From the NCBI RefSeq assembly GCF_029868745.1, contig NZ_JARWOP010000307.1, forward strand, positions 1-64,000: a DNA stretch of 64,000 bases, written 5' to 3'. Source of the stretch: Nocardia wallacei. GTDB taxonomy: Bacteria > Actinomycetota > Actinomycetes > Mycobacteriales > Mycobacteriaceae. The first letter of the stretch is position 1. Each line of letters opens with the position of its first letter. A program made the position numbers and the translations under genes. The notes beneath the pieces were generated by a model. It ran no database searches and was not told the DNA's origin. It saw only the letters and a program-made list of their open reading frames with translations. Positions 41,368 to 50,393 of the stretch are shown here, one piece after another.

Positions 41368-42858
41368 ATGGTCGAACACACTCCGCGGGCCCTGCGTTCA
41401 CCGGGCCCCATGCTCGAATTCCTGCGTGGCCGTGACGTTCTCGTCGCGGGATGGGGGGTGTCGGGCAGGTCGCTGATCGAGCCGCTGCGCGATATCGGGG
41501 CCCGGCCCGTGGTCACCGACGCCGGTGAGAAGGCGATGGCCGAGGCCGCCGAACTGGGACTCACCACCGCCACCGGCGACGAACTGCTCGAGCCCGCGGC
41601 GCTGGACCGGTTCGCGCTGGTCATCACCAGCCCGGGCTGGCGGCCGGACTCGCCGGTGCTGGTCTCGGCGGTCACCGAGGGCATCCCGGTCTGGGGCGAT
41701 GTCGAATTCGCCTGGTGGGTGGATCAGGCCCGGCTGTACGGCCCGGCGCGCAAGTGGCTGGTGATCACCGGCACCAACGGCAAGACCACCACCACCCAGA
41801 TGACCCACGCGATCCTGCGCGCGGCCGGTATCCCGAGCGTCGCCTGCGGCAACATCGGCCTGCCGATCCTGGATGCGTTGCGGCGCAACCCCGGTCCGCA
41901 GGTGCTGGCCGTGGAGCTGTCGTCGTTCCAGCTGCACTGGGCGCCGTCGGTGCGCCCGGAGGCCGGCGTGGTGCTCAATGTCGCCGAGGACCACCTGGAT
42001 TGGCACGGCGGCCTGGACGCCTACGCCGCCGCCAAGGCGCGGGCGCTGACCGGCCGCGTCGGCGTGGTCGGCCTGGACGATCCGGTGGCCGCCGCGCTGG
42101 CCCGAAAATCCAAGGCGCGCCGCACCGTCGGCTTCCGGATCGGCGTGCCCGCCGACGGCGAACTCGGCGTGGTCGACGGCAAGCTGCTCGACCGCGCGTT
42201 CACCAAGGCGGCGATCCTCGCCGAGACCGGCGACATCAGCCCGGCCGGCCCGGCCGGCGTGGCCGACGCCCTGGCCGCGGCGGCGCTGACCCGGTCCATC
42301 GACGTGGCACCGCAATTCGTCAAGGAGGGCCTGCAGGAGCACAAGGTGGGCCCGCACCGCGCCGCGCTGGTGCGCGAGCTGGTCGGGGTGACCTTCGTCG
42401 ACGACTCCAAGGCCACCAACCCGCACGCCGCGCGCTCCTCGATCCTGGCGCATCCGCAGGTGGTCTGGCTGGCCGGTGGTCAGCTCAAGGGCGCGCACAT
42501 CGACGATCTGGTCGAAGAGGTCGCGGATCGGCTCGTGGCGGCCGTGCTGTTCGGGCAGGACGCCCCGGTCGTCGCCGCGGCGTTGGCGCGACACGCGCCC
42601 GATGTCCCCGTGGTCGAGCTGGGTTCGGGTGACGATGCTGTGATGGGTGTGGAACTCACGTCCGAGATCGATGGAGCGGACGCGGTGATGGCGCGGGCGG
42701 TGCGGCTCGCCGCCGGTTACGCCCGCCGCGGGGACACGGTGCTGCTGGCGCCCGCCGCGGCCTCGCTCGACATGTTCGCCGACTACACCCAGCGGGGACG
42801 CAGTTTCGTCGCGGCGGTGCAGGCGCTCGACGAGGAAGATATCGGGAGCCCGCAGTGA
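41368..42858 (+). CDS. murD: UDP-N-acetylmuramoyl-L-alanine-D-glutamate ligase
   Basis: A 496-residue Mur ligase. It has a Rossmann-like N-terminal domain (VLVAGWGVSGRSLI), the ATP loop ITGTNGKTTTTQM, NVAEDHLDWHGG and FVDDSKATNPHAA. It adds D-glutamate to UDP-MurNAc-L-Ala. ATG 41368 lies seven bases after the mraY stop; its stop overlaps the ftsW GTG. Confidence 0.94.
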   Translation: MVEHTPRALRSPGPMLEFLRGRDVLVAGWGVSGRSLIEPLRDIGARPVVTDAGEKAMAEAAELGLTTATGDELLEPAALDRFALVITSPGWRPDSPVLVSAVTEGIPVWGDVEFAWWVDQARLYGPARKWLVITGTNGKTTTTQMTHAILRAAGIPSVACGNIGLPILDALRRNPGPQVLAVELSSFQLHWAPSVRPEAGVVLNVAEDHLDWHGGLDAYAAAKARALTGRVGVVGLDDPVAAALARKSKARRTVGFRIGVPADGELGVVDGKLLDRAFTKAAILAETGDISPAGPAGVADALAAAALTRSIDVAPQFVKEGLQEHKVGPHRAALVRELVGVTFVDDSKATNPHAARSSILAHPQVVWLAGGQLKGAHIDDLVEEVADRLVAAVLFGQDAPVVAAALARHAPDVPVVELGSGDDAVMGVELTSEIDGADAVMARAVRLAAGYARRGDTVLLAPAAASLDMFADYTQRGRSFVAAVQALDEEDIGSPQ

Positions 42859-44345
42859 CCGAAAAGGCGCGCAAGCCCACCGCAACCTGGTTCGGTGCCT
42901 GGCTGGCGCGCCCGCTGGCCGACTTCCATCTGATCGTCACCATCGCCGCCCTGCTGACCACGCTCGGGCTGGTGATGGTGCTGTCGGCGTCCAGCGTCGA
43001 GTCCTACGCCGACGGCGGGTCGGCCTACAAGCTGTTCATCCAGCAGGCGCTGTTCGCGGCGATCGGCGCGGTGCTGTTCTATCTGGCGCTGCGATTACCG
43101 CTGCGGCGGCTGCGGCAGCTGTCGTTCCCGCTGTTCGCCGGGTCGGTGCTGCTGCTGGTGCTGGTGCTGATTCCCGGCATCGGCTCGCAGGTGCAGGGGT
43201 CGCGGCGCTGGTTCGATCTCGGGTTCGCCTCGGTGCAGCCGTCGGAGGTCGTGAAGGTCACGCTGATCATCTGGGGCGCACATCTGCTCGCGGCGCGGCG
43301 CTCGGAGCAGGCGAACTACAAAGAGATCATGGTGCCGCTGGTGCCGGCCGGTCTGCTGGCGTGCCTGCTGGTGGTGCTGGAGCCGAACCTGTCGACGACC
43401 ATCGCGCTGGGCCTGATCCTGGCTGCGCTGCTGTGGTTCGGCGGGCTGCCGGTGCGGCTGTTCGTGACCATCGCGGTGTCCGGCGTGATCGCCGCGGGCG
43501 TGCTGGCGCTTTCCGCCGGGTATCGCTCCGACCGGATGCGCGCGTTCTTCAATCCCGGCGACGATCCGCAGGGTATCGGCTATCAGGCGCGCCAGGCGCT
43601 GTTCTCGCTCGCCGACGGCGGCATCTGGGGCCGCGGGCTCGGGCAGAGCCGCGCCAAGTGGAGCTATCTGCCCAACGCGCACAACGACTTCATCTTCGCG
43701 ATCATCGGCGAGGAACTCGGATTCCTCGGCTGCGCATTGGTTCTGGGCCTGCTGGCGCTGTTCGCGCACACCGGGCTGCGGATCGCGAGCCGCTCGGTGG
43801 ATCCGTTCCTGCGGCTGCTCACCGCGACCGCGACCTTCTGGATCACCGGGCAGGCCCTGATCAACATCGGCTATGTGGTGGGGCTGCTCCCGGTGACCGG
43901 TCTGCAGTTGCCGCTGGTGTCGGCGGGCGGGTCGTCCTTGGCCATCACGCTGCTGATGTTCGGCATCATCGCCAGCGCCGCCCGGCACGAACCCGAGGCG
44001 GTGGCGGCGCTGCACGCCGGACAGGACGGCCGGATGAGCCGCTTGCTGCGGCTGCCCAGGCCGGAGATGTACTCCGCGGCGCGGGCCCAGGCCGCGCGCG
44101 GCCGCTCGGGTCTGCGCGCCGCGCCGCCACGGCGCGAACTGGCCCCGGGCGACCGGCGCGGCAGCGGTCGGCGGGGTGGTTCGGAACCGCCGCAGCGCCG
44201 CTCGATAGATTCGGATTCCGCCCGGCGCCGGGCGGCGGATACGGGCCGGCGCGAGAGCCGCACGACGAGTTCGTGGCGCTCGACGCGCGCCTGGGAACCG
44301 AGCTATCCGATGACACATGCGAGAGAACGGGGTAATTCGAGGTGA
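42855..44345 (+). CDS. ftsW: SEDS peptidoglycan glycosyltransferase FtsW
   Basis: A 496-residue SEDS protein with about ten helices. Diagnostic segments are MVLSASSVES, KVTLIIWGAHLLAA, YRSDRMRAFFNPGDDPQGIGYQ and NAHNDFIFAIIGEELGFLG. It polymerises lipid II at the septum with FtsI. The C-terminal 110 residues form a basic, Arg/Ser-rich cytoplasmic tail, as in mycobacterial FtsW, where the tail contacts FtsZ. Overlaps of four bases join it to murD and murG. Confidence 0.94.
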   Translation: MTEKARKPTATWFGAWLARPLADFHLIVTIAALLTTLGLVMVLSASSVESYADGGSAYKLFIQQALFAAIGAVLFYLALRLPLRRLRQLSFPLFAGSVLLLVLVLIPGIGSQVQGSRRWFDLGFASVQPSEVVKVTLIIWGAHLLAARRSEQANYKEIMVPLVPAGLLACLLVVLEPNLSTTIALGLILAALLWFGGLPVRLFVTIAVSGVIAAGVLALSAGYRSDRMRAFFNPGDDPQGIGYQARQALFSLADGGIWGRGLGQSRAKWSYLPNAHNDFIFAIIGEELGFLGCALVLGLLALFAHTGLRIASRSVDPFLRLLTATATFWITGQALINIGYVVGLLPVTGLQLPLVSAGGSSLAITLLMFGIIASAARHEPEAVAALHAGQDGRMSRLLRLPRPEMYSAARAQAARGRSGLRAAPPRRELAPGDRRGSGRRGGSEPPQRRSIDSDSARRRAADTGRRESRTTSSWRSTRAWEPSYPMTHARERGNSR

Positions 44346-45523
44346 CAACCGGCGGGAGCGTCAGGTCCGAGACGGAAAGACCTGGGGGACGGGCACTCTC
44401 GGTGATAGTCGCGGGCGGGGGCACCGCCGGCCATATCGAACCCGCGATGGCGGTCGCCGACGCGCTGCGCCGAGTGGACCCCTCGATCCGGATCACCGCG
44501 CTGGGCACCGCACGCGGATTGGAGACCGCGCTGGTCCCCGAACGCGGATATCCCCTCGAACTGATTCCGCCGGTGCCGTTGCCGCGCAAGCCGTCCGGCG
44601 ATCTGCTGCGGCTGCCCGCGCGGGTGCGGTCGGCGGTGGCGCGCACCCGCGCGGTGATCGAGGAGGTCGAGGCGGACGTGATCGTCGGTTTCGGCGGCTA
44701 TGTCGCGCTGCCCGCGTATCTCGCGGCCGGGCGCGGTGTTTCGCTCGGGAGTGCCCGGCGGCGGTCCGTGCCGGTGGTGGTGCACGAGGCGAACGTCAAG
44801 GCGGGCATCGCGAACAAGGTGGGCGCGCGTCGCGCCGCCCGGGTGTTGGCCGCGGTGGCGAATTCCGGGGTGCGGGCGCGGGGACGCGGCGACGCGGAGA
44901 TCGTGGGAATCCCGGTGCGCGAGACCATCGCGACCCTGGACCGGGCGGCGCTGCGCGCGGAGGCCCGCGCCCATTTCGGGTTGCCCGCCGAGGGGCCGGT
45001 GCTGCTGGTGTTCGGCGGTTCGCAGGGAGCGCGACGGCTCAACGAGGCGGTGTCGGCCGCCGCGACGCAGCTGACGGCGGCGGGGGTGTCGGTGCTGCAC
45101 GCGCACGGACCCAAGAACACCCTGGAGATCACGGGTGTCGATCCGCAGGGCGCGGCGAAGTATGTGGCGCTGCCCTATCTGTCTCGAATGGACCTGGCCT
45201 ACGCCGCCGCCGACGCGGCGGTGTGCCGATCCGGCGCCATGACCGTGGCCGAGGTGTCGGCGGTCGGCCTGCCCGCGTTCTACGTCCCGCTGCCACACGG
45301 CAACGGCGAACAGGAACTCAACGCCCGCCCGATCGTGGCCCAGGGTGGTGGCAGAATTGTGCCGGATTCGGAACTGACCGCGAAATACGTGATCGACGAG
45401 GTGATTCCGCTGCTCACCGATCCGGGGCGGCTGTCGGGCATGGCGGCCGCGGCCGCCGGGGCGGGCCATCGCGAGGCCGCCGACACGGTGGCGCGGATTG
45501 TGGTGGAGGTGGCCGGCCGGTGA
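44342..45523 (+). CDS. murG: UDP-GlcNAc:lipid I N-acetylglucosaminyltransferase
   Basis: A 393-residue GT-B enzyme. Glycine-rich loops are VIVAGGGTAGHIEPAMAV and LVFGGSQGARRLNEAV; the UDP-GlcNAc pocket includes CRSGAMTVAEVSAVGLP and PLPHGNGEQELNARP. It makes lipid II on the inner membrane face. GTG 44342 overlaps the ftsW stop. A small insert of about 10 residues (GVSLGSARRRSVP) lies before HEANVKAGIANK. Confidence 0.94.
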   Translation: MTTGGSVRSETERPGGRALSVIVAGGGTAGHIEPAMAVADALRRVDPSIRITALGTARGLETALVPERGYPLELIPPVPLPRKPSGDLLRLPARVRSAVARTRAVIEEVEADVIVGFGGYVALPAYLAAGRGVSLGSARRRSVPVVVHEANVKAGIANKVGARRAARVLAAVANSGVRARGRGDAEIVGIPVRETIATLDRAALRAEARAHFGLPAEGPVLLVFGGSQGARRLNEAVSAAATQLTAAGVSVLHAHGPKNTLEITGVDPQGAAKYVALPYLSRMDLAYAAADAAVCRSGAMTVAEVSAVGLPAFYVPLPHGNGEQELNARPIVAQGGGRIVPDSELTAKYVIDEVIPLLTDPGRLSGMAAAAAGAGHREAADTVARIVVEVAGR

Positions 45524-47007
45524 CGGAACAGGAACTACCGCCGCTGCTGCGGCGCGTGCACATGGTCGGCATCGGCGGCGCCGGGATGTCCGGCATCGCC
45601 CGCATCCTGCTCTCGCGCGGCGGCGCGGTCTCCGGATCCGACGCCAAGGAGAGTCGCGGCGTGCTCGCACTGCGGGCCCGCGGCGCCCAGGTGCGCATCG
45701 GACACGACGCCTCCGCCCTCGATCTGCTCCCCGGCGGCCCGACGGCGGTCGTGACGACCTACGCGGCCATCCCCAAGACCAATCCCGAACTGGTGGAGGC
45801 GAAGCGGCGCGGGGTGCCCGTGCTGCTGCGCCCCACCGTGCTCGCCGAGCTGATGCGCGGCCATCGCACGCTGCTGGTGTCGGGCACCCACGGCAAGACC
45901 TCGACCACCTCGATGCTGGTGGTCTCCCTGCAGCACTGCGGTCTCGACCCGTCCTTCGCGGTCGGCGGCGAGCTGAACGAGGCCGGGACCAACGCCCATC
46001 ACGGCAGCGGCGGTTTCTTCGTGGCCGAGGCCGACGAATCCGACGGCTCGCTCCTGCAGTACGACCCGGACGTCGCTGTCGTCACCAATATCGAATCCGA
46101 CCACCTGGACTTCTTCGGTTCCGACGAGGCCTACGTCCAGGTCTTCGACGATTTCGTGGCGCGATTGCGGCCCGGCGGGCTGCTGGTGGTGTGTCTGGAC
46201 GATCCGGGCTCGTACGCGCTGGCCGAGCGGGTCGCCGCGCGGCAGGCCGCCGGGGACCTGGATATCCGCGTGCTCGGCTACGGTTCCGGCGAGCTGCCCG
46301 GCGCGCCCGTTTCGGCCGGTGCGCGGATGCTGTCGTGGGAGCCGCGCGATGTCGGCGGCGTGGTCACCTTCCAGTTCTCCGACGAGCCCGCGCCGCGCAC
46401 GCTGCGGCTGGCGGTGCCCGGCCGCCACATGGCGTTGAACGCGCTGGCCGCGCTGCTGGCCGCCCGCGAGACCGGGGCCGCGGTCGACGAATTGCTGCAG
46501 GGCCTGGAGGGTTTCGGGGGAGTGCACCGGCGGTTCCAGTTCGTCGGCCGCGAGAACGGGGTGCGGGTGTTCGACGACTACGCCCACCATCCCACCGAGG
46601 TGCGTGCCGTGCTCGGCGCCGCCGCCGAACTGGTGCGGCAGGAGGCCGCCGACGGCGCCCGCTCGCGCCAGGGCCGGGTGATCGTGGTGTTCCAGCCGCA
46701 CCTGTACAGCCGTACCGCCACCTTCGCCACCGAATTCGGCGCCGCGCTCGACCTGGCGGACGAGGTGGTGGTGCTCGATGTCTACGGCGCCCGCGAGGAG
46801 CCGCTGCCCGGCGTCAACGGCGCGCTGGTCGCCCAGGCCGTCGGCAAGCCGGTGCACTATCAGCCGGACATGTCGCGGGTCGGGCGTCAGGCCGCGAGCC
46901 TGGCCCGCCCCGGCGACGTCGTGATCACCATGGGCGCGGGCGACGTGACCATGCTCGGGGGACAGATCCTCGACGGGCTGCGGGTGCGGCCGCCGGCGGG
47001 ACGGTGA
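45520..47007 (+). CDS. murC: UDP-N-acetylmuramate-L-alanine ligase
   Basis: A 495-residue Mur ligase with HMVGIGGAGMSGIARILL (UDP-binding), ATP loop SGTHGKTSTTSML, EADESDGSLL, NIESDHLDFFGS and FDDYAHHPTEVRA. It adds the first L-alanine to UDP-MurNAc. GTG 45520 overlaps the murG stop (GTGA). The frame continues upstream through murG but that part is a shadow. Confidence 0.94.
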   Translation: MTEQELPPLLRRVHMVGIGGAGMSGIARILLSRGGAVSGSDAKESRGVLALRARGAQVRIGHDASALDLLPGGPTAVVTTYAAIPKTNPELVEAKRRGVPVLLRPTVLAELMRGHRTLLVSGTHGKTSTTSMLVVSLQHCGLDPSFAVGGELNEAGTNAHHGSGGFFVAEADESDGSLLQYDPDVAVVTNIESDHLDFFGSDEAYVQVFDDFVARLRPGGLLVVCLDDPGSYALAERVAARQAAGDLDIRVLGYGSGELPGAPVSAGARMLSWEPRDVGGVVTFQFSDEPAPRTLRLAVPGRHMALNALAALLAARETGAAVDELLQGLEGFGGVHRRFQFVGRENGVRVFDDYAHHPTEVRAVLGAAAELVRQEAADGARSRQGRVIVVFQPHLYSRTATFATEFGAALDLADEVVVLDVYGAREEPLPGVNGALVAQAVGKPVHYQPDMSRVGRQAASLARPGDVVITMGAGDVTMLGGQILDGLRVRPPAGR

Positions 47008-47708
47008 GCGGCGGGCGGATCGGCGGCGCGGACCGGCTGCGCGAGTTGCCGGTCCGGCGAATTGTGCTGTGGGGCTTGCCCGTAGTGGCGCTGCTGATCG
47101 TCGCGATAGCCGTCGCCTATTTCACGCCGGTTTTCTCGGCGCGCACCGTGCGCATCGAGGGCCTCGTGACTGTTCCGGAGGAGCAGGTGCGGGAGGTGGT
47201 GCGAATTCCCGAGGGACGATCGATGTTGCGCATCGATACCGACGCGGTGGCGCGGCGGGTGGCGGGCATTCCGAAGATTCATTCCGCTCGCGTGCAACGA
47301 GAGTTTCCGGGAACCGTGCGGATCACCGTCGAGGAGCGCACTCCGGTGCTGTTCTACGACAGCCCGCAGGGCTCGCATCTGCTCGACGTCGACAGCGTCG
47401 AATACGCGGTCGAACCGCCGCCCCCGGGCGTGCCGAAGCTCTCGACCGATCATCCGAGTGGTAGCGACCCGGTCACTCGGGCGGCGGTGGCGGTGCTCGA
47501 CGCCGCTCCGCCGGCGCTGCGCGCGCAGGTGGGAGAGGTTGTGGCACGGTCGGTTTCGAACATCGAACTGAATCTCACCGACGGGCGCACCGTACTGTGG
47601 GGTGGTGCGGACGATTCGGCGCGCAAGGCCGCGGTGGTGTTGCCGGTGCTGACGCGGCCGGGCACGGTGTTCGACGTGTCCAGCCCCGATCTGGTAACGG
47701 TAAAGTGA
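47004..47708 (+). CDS. ftsQ: division protein FtsQ (POTRA domain)
   Basis: A 234-residue bitopic protein. A short basic N-terminus precedes one transmembrane helix (IVLWGLPVVALLIVAIAVAYF). A POTRA domain follows (SARTVRIEGLVTVPEEQVREVVRIPEG), then the FtsQ beta domain (RTVLWGGADDSARKAAVVLPVL). It links FtsL/B to the divisome outside the membrane. GTG 47004 overlaps the murC stop, closing a chain of overlapping genes from murC. Confidence 0.92.
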   Translation: MSGGRIGGADRLRELPVRRIVLWGLPVVALLIVAIAVAYFTPVFSARTVRIEGLVTVPEEQVREVVRIPEGRSMLRIDTDAVARRVAGIPKIHSARVQREFPGTVRITVEERTPVLFYDSPQGSHLLDVDSVEYAVEPPPPGVPKLSTDHPSGSDPVTRAAVAVLDAAPPALRAQVGEVVARSVSNIELNLTDGRTVLWGGADDSARKAAVVLPVLTRPGTVFDVSSPDLVTVK

Positions 47709-48066
47709 GTGATACCCGTTGTGCCTTCGGTGTTTTCGGTGACTGTCACCGGCAGCCGCCGAAATTCCGCGGGCACCGGGAACGATTCGCGGCGCACGGA
47801 GCGGCCGTTCGCGATACGATGCGGGGCGGGCTCGGACGAGACGGATCACACAAGATTCTCACGCTCGTTTCGGCGCGCCTGCGCGCGGATTGCGGCGGGT
47901 GCGAATAGCGTTCCGCAGCAGTCGGATACTTGACATAACGCTAACCCTATTGTTGAGGTTTAGGGTTTGCCCGATCGAAAAGCCCGGGTTAGCTCGAACC
48001 GAACGGTCGGTGTTCTGCCGAGAATCCGAAAACGACAGGCTTTAGATCGAAGGAAGGCGAGAGCCC
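47709..48066. promoter_or_regulatory. ftsQ-ftsZ intergenic regulatory region
   Basis: About 360 bases, giving ftsZ its own control region. Visible signals are a perfect palindrome CGGTGACTGTCACCG (47737-47751), a -35-like TTGACA (47930-47935), and an inverted repeat AACCCTA-N11-TAGGGTT (47943-47949 and 47961-47967). No convincing -10 hexamer can be assigned to the TTGACA. AGGAAGG before 48060 is the ftsZ ribosome site. Confidence 0.5.
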
Positions 48067-49293
48067 ATGACGCCCCCGCACAACTACCTTGCAGTGATCA
48101 AGGTCGTCGGTATCGGCGGCGGCGGCGTGAATGCCGTCAACCGGATGATCGAACAGGGACTCAAGGGAGTCGAGTTCATCGCGGTCAATACGGACGCGCA
48201 GGCGCTGCTGATGAGTGACGCGGACGTCAAGCTGGACGTCGGCCGCGAGCTCACCCGCGGTCTGGGCGCCGGTGCGGATCCGGAGGTGGGCCGCAGGGCC
48301 GCCGAGGACCACAAGGACGAGATCGAAGAGGTGCTCAAGGGCGCCGACATGGTCTTCGTCACCGCCGGCGAGGGCGGTGGCACCGGTACCGGCGGCGCCC
48401 CCGTGGTCGCCAGCATCGCCCGCAAGCTGGGCGCGCTGACCATCGGCGTGGTGACGCGCCCGTTCTCGTTCGAGGGCAAGCGCCGCAGCAACCAGGCCGA
48501 GAACGGCATCCAGGGGCTGCGGGAATCCTGCGACACGCTGATCGTGATCCCCAACGACCGACTGCTACAGCTGGGCGATGCCGCGGTCAGCCTGATGGAC
48601 GCCTTCCGTTCCGCGGACGAGGTGCTCCTCAACGGTGTGCAGGGCATCACCGACCTGATCACCACCCCGGGCCTGATCAACGTCGACTTCGCCGACGTCA
48701 AGAGCGTCATGTCGGGTGCCGGGTCGGCGCTGATGGGCATCGGATCCGCACGCGGCGAGGGCCGTTCGGTGAAGGCCGCCGAATCGGCGATCAATTCGCC
48801 GCTGCTGGAGGCGTCGATGGACGGCGCCCACGGGGTGCTGCTGTCGATCGCGGGCGGTTCGGATCTCGGTCTGTTCGAGATCAACGAGGCCGCCTCGCTG
48901 GTGCAGGAGGCCGCGCATATCGAGGCCAACATCATCTTCGGCACGGTGATCGACGATTCGCTCGGTGACGAGGTGCGCGTGACGGTCATCGCCGCCGGTT
49001 TCGACGGCGGCACCCCGTCTCGGCGCATCGACTCCTCCGGCCGTTCCACCATCGGCTCGGCCCGTGCGGGCGAGATCGGCCAGACCGCGACGCGCAGCAG
49101 CACCGACTTCGGATCCACCCGGTCGACGGAACCGGCCCCGGCCGCCGCGCCCGTGCAGCGCGGCCCCGCGCCCTCCTACGAGCCCCGCCCGGCGAGCGAT
49201 CCGACGGTCGCGCACAACTCCCGCACGCACATCCAGCCCCCGGACGAGGACACCGACGACGACGTGGACGTGCCCTCGTTCATGCGGCGCTAG
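48067..49293 (+). CDS. ftsZ: cell division GTPase FtsZ
   Basis: A 408-residue tubulin homologue. It has KVVGIGGGGVNAVNRM, the GTP signature GGGTGTG (residues 103-109) and the T7-loop NVDFADVKSVM. A variable linker of about 80 residues leads to the C-terminal peptide DDDVDVPSFMRR, which binds SepF and FtsW. It polymerises into the Z ring. ATG 48067 follows AAGGAAGGCGAG. Confidence 0.97.
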   Translation: MTPPHNYLAVIKVVGIGGGGVNAVNRMIEQGLKGVEFIAVNTDAQALLMSDADVKLDVGRELTRGLGAGADPEVGRRAAEDHKDEIEEVLKGADMVFVTAGEGGGTGTGGAPVVASIARKLGALTIGVVTRPFSFEGKRRSNQAENGIQGLRESCDTLIVIPNDRLLQLGDAAVSLMDAFRSADEVLLNGVQGITDLITTPGLINVDFADVKSVMSGAGSALMGIGSARGEGRSVKAAESAINSPLLEASMDGAHGVLLSIAGGSDLGLFEINEAASLVQEAAHIEANIIFGTVIDDSLGDEVRVTVIAAGFDGGTPSRRIDSSGRSTIGSARAGEIGQTATRSSTDFGSTRSTEPAPAAAPVQRGPAPSYEPRPASDPTVAHNSRTHIQPPDEDTDDDVDVPSFMRR

Positions 49294-49324
49294 CCCTTCG
49301 ATCCCGGCACCGCTCCGCCGATCC

Positions 49325-49357
49325 ACACACCCGCTCCGGACCCCGGAGCGGGTGTGT
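49325..49357 (+). terminator. intrinsic terminator after ftsZ
   Basis: A perfect 15-bp stem (ACACACCCGCTCCGG with CCGGAGCGGGTGTGT) and a 3-base loop, 32 bases after the ftsZ stop. The T tract is poor (TTCGTGT), as is common in GC-rich actinobacteria. Confidence 0.8.
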
Positions 49358-49474
49358 TCGTGTCGGCGACCTGTCCGGACCGGACACCGGTTCGTGGCGA
49401 GTCGCATCCGGCTCGCGGGAGCGGGTCGGCGCACGTGGGATGGTTGCCGCGGCGTGGCTACTAACCTCAGGGGT

Positions 49475-50209
49475 ATGACGACTGTTTCGGTCCGGACCCG
49501 GCGGGTGACCACCACGCGCGCCGGTGGCTTCTCGCGGGCGCCCTACGACTCGTTCAATCTCGGCGACCACGTCGGCGACGATCCGGAGGCGGTGCGGCGC
49601 AACAGGTTACGACTGGCCGAGGGCATCGGGCTGCCGCCGGAGCGGCTGGTCTGGATGGAGCAGGTGCACGGGCGCAACGTCGAGCTGGTGGACGGTCCCC
49701 GCCCGGAGCCGGTGCCGGTGACCGACGCGCTGGTCACGACCGTGCCCGGCTTGGCGCTGGTGGTGCTGACGGCCGACTGCGTGCCCATCCTGCTGTCCGA
49801 CGACGAGGCCGGGGTGATCGCGGCCGTGCACGCCGGCCGGATGGGCGCGCGCATCGGCATCGTGCCACGGGTACTGGAGGTCATGGTCGGCGCGGGCGCG
49901 AGACTCGAACGGGTGGGGGCGTTCCTGGGCCCCGCCGCGAGCGGACGGCAGTACGAGGTCCCGGCGGCCATGCGCGACGATGTGGCGGCCCACCTGCCGG
50001 GCAGCGCCACGACCACCGCGAAGGGCACCCCCGGCCTCGATCTGCGCGCGGGCATCCGCCGTCAACTCGAGGAGGCCGGTGTCGGCGCCGTCGCCGTCGA
50101 CCCGCGCTGCACCATCGAGGACCGGACACTGTTCAGCCACCGTCGCGGCGCGCCCACCGGCCGCATCGCGGGCGTCATCTGGATGGAGTCCGCGGGTTCA
50201 TCGGAATAA
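49475..50209 (+). CDS. pgeF: PgeF/YfiH multicopper-oxidase-fold purine nucleoside/peptidoglycan editing protein
   Basis: A 244-residue protein of the YfiH/LACC1 family. Conserved pieces are PYDSFNLGDHVGDDPEAV, MEQVHGRN, LTADCVPILL (metal Cys), AAVHAGRMGA (metal His) and GPAASGRQYEV. Family members correct mis-made cell wall precursors or act on purine nucleosides. It follows ftsZ in many genomes, as here (Rv2149c position). ATG 49475 has GGGG as a weak ribosome site. Confidence 0.87.
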   Translation: MTTVSVRTRRVTTTRAGGFSRAPYDSFNLGDHVGDDPEAVRRNRLRLAEGIGLPPERLVWMEQVHGRNVELVDGPRPEPVPVTDALVTTVPGLALVVLTADCVPILLSDDEAGVIAAVHAGRMGARIGIVPRVLEVMVGAGARLERVGAFLGPAASGRQYEVPAAMRDDVAAHLPGSATTTAKGTPGLDLRAGIRRQLEEAGVGAVAVDPRCTIEDRTLFSHRRGAPTGRIAGVIWMESAGSSE

Positions 50210-50233
50210 GGGCGGTACCACCGGTTGCCCGCG

Positions 50234-50286
50234 GCAACGCGATATCACTGGCTGCCCCACCGCAACGCGATATCACTGGCTGCCCC
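50234..50286. repeat. tandem 25-bp direct repeat before yggS
   Basis: The 25-bp unit containing GATATCACTGGCTGCCCC occurs at 50234-50258 and 50262-50286, a 28-bp period. The first copy overlaps a hairpin GTTGCC-CGC-GGCAAC (50224-50238). It lies 108 bases before the yggS start. Confidence 0.85.
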
Positions 50287-50393
50287 TTCTTTTAGGGGCA
50301 TCATCGAAGGTGATTCCGTGAAATAGGCGGAAAATGGACAATCGACACGCCCGGCACATTCGTGATCCGTTTCGCATTCGAGGGAGTTGTTCT

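Noticed and set aside
47737..47751. Palindrome after ftsQ as an intrinsic terminator
   Set aside because: Only seven paired bases with a single central base and no T tract, so it cannot form a proper hairpin. An operator is more likely.
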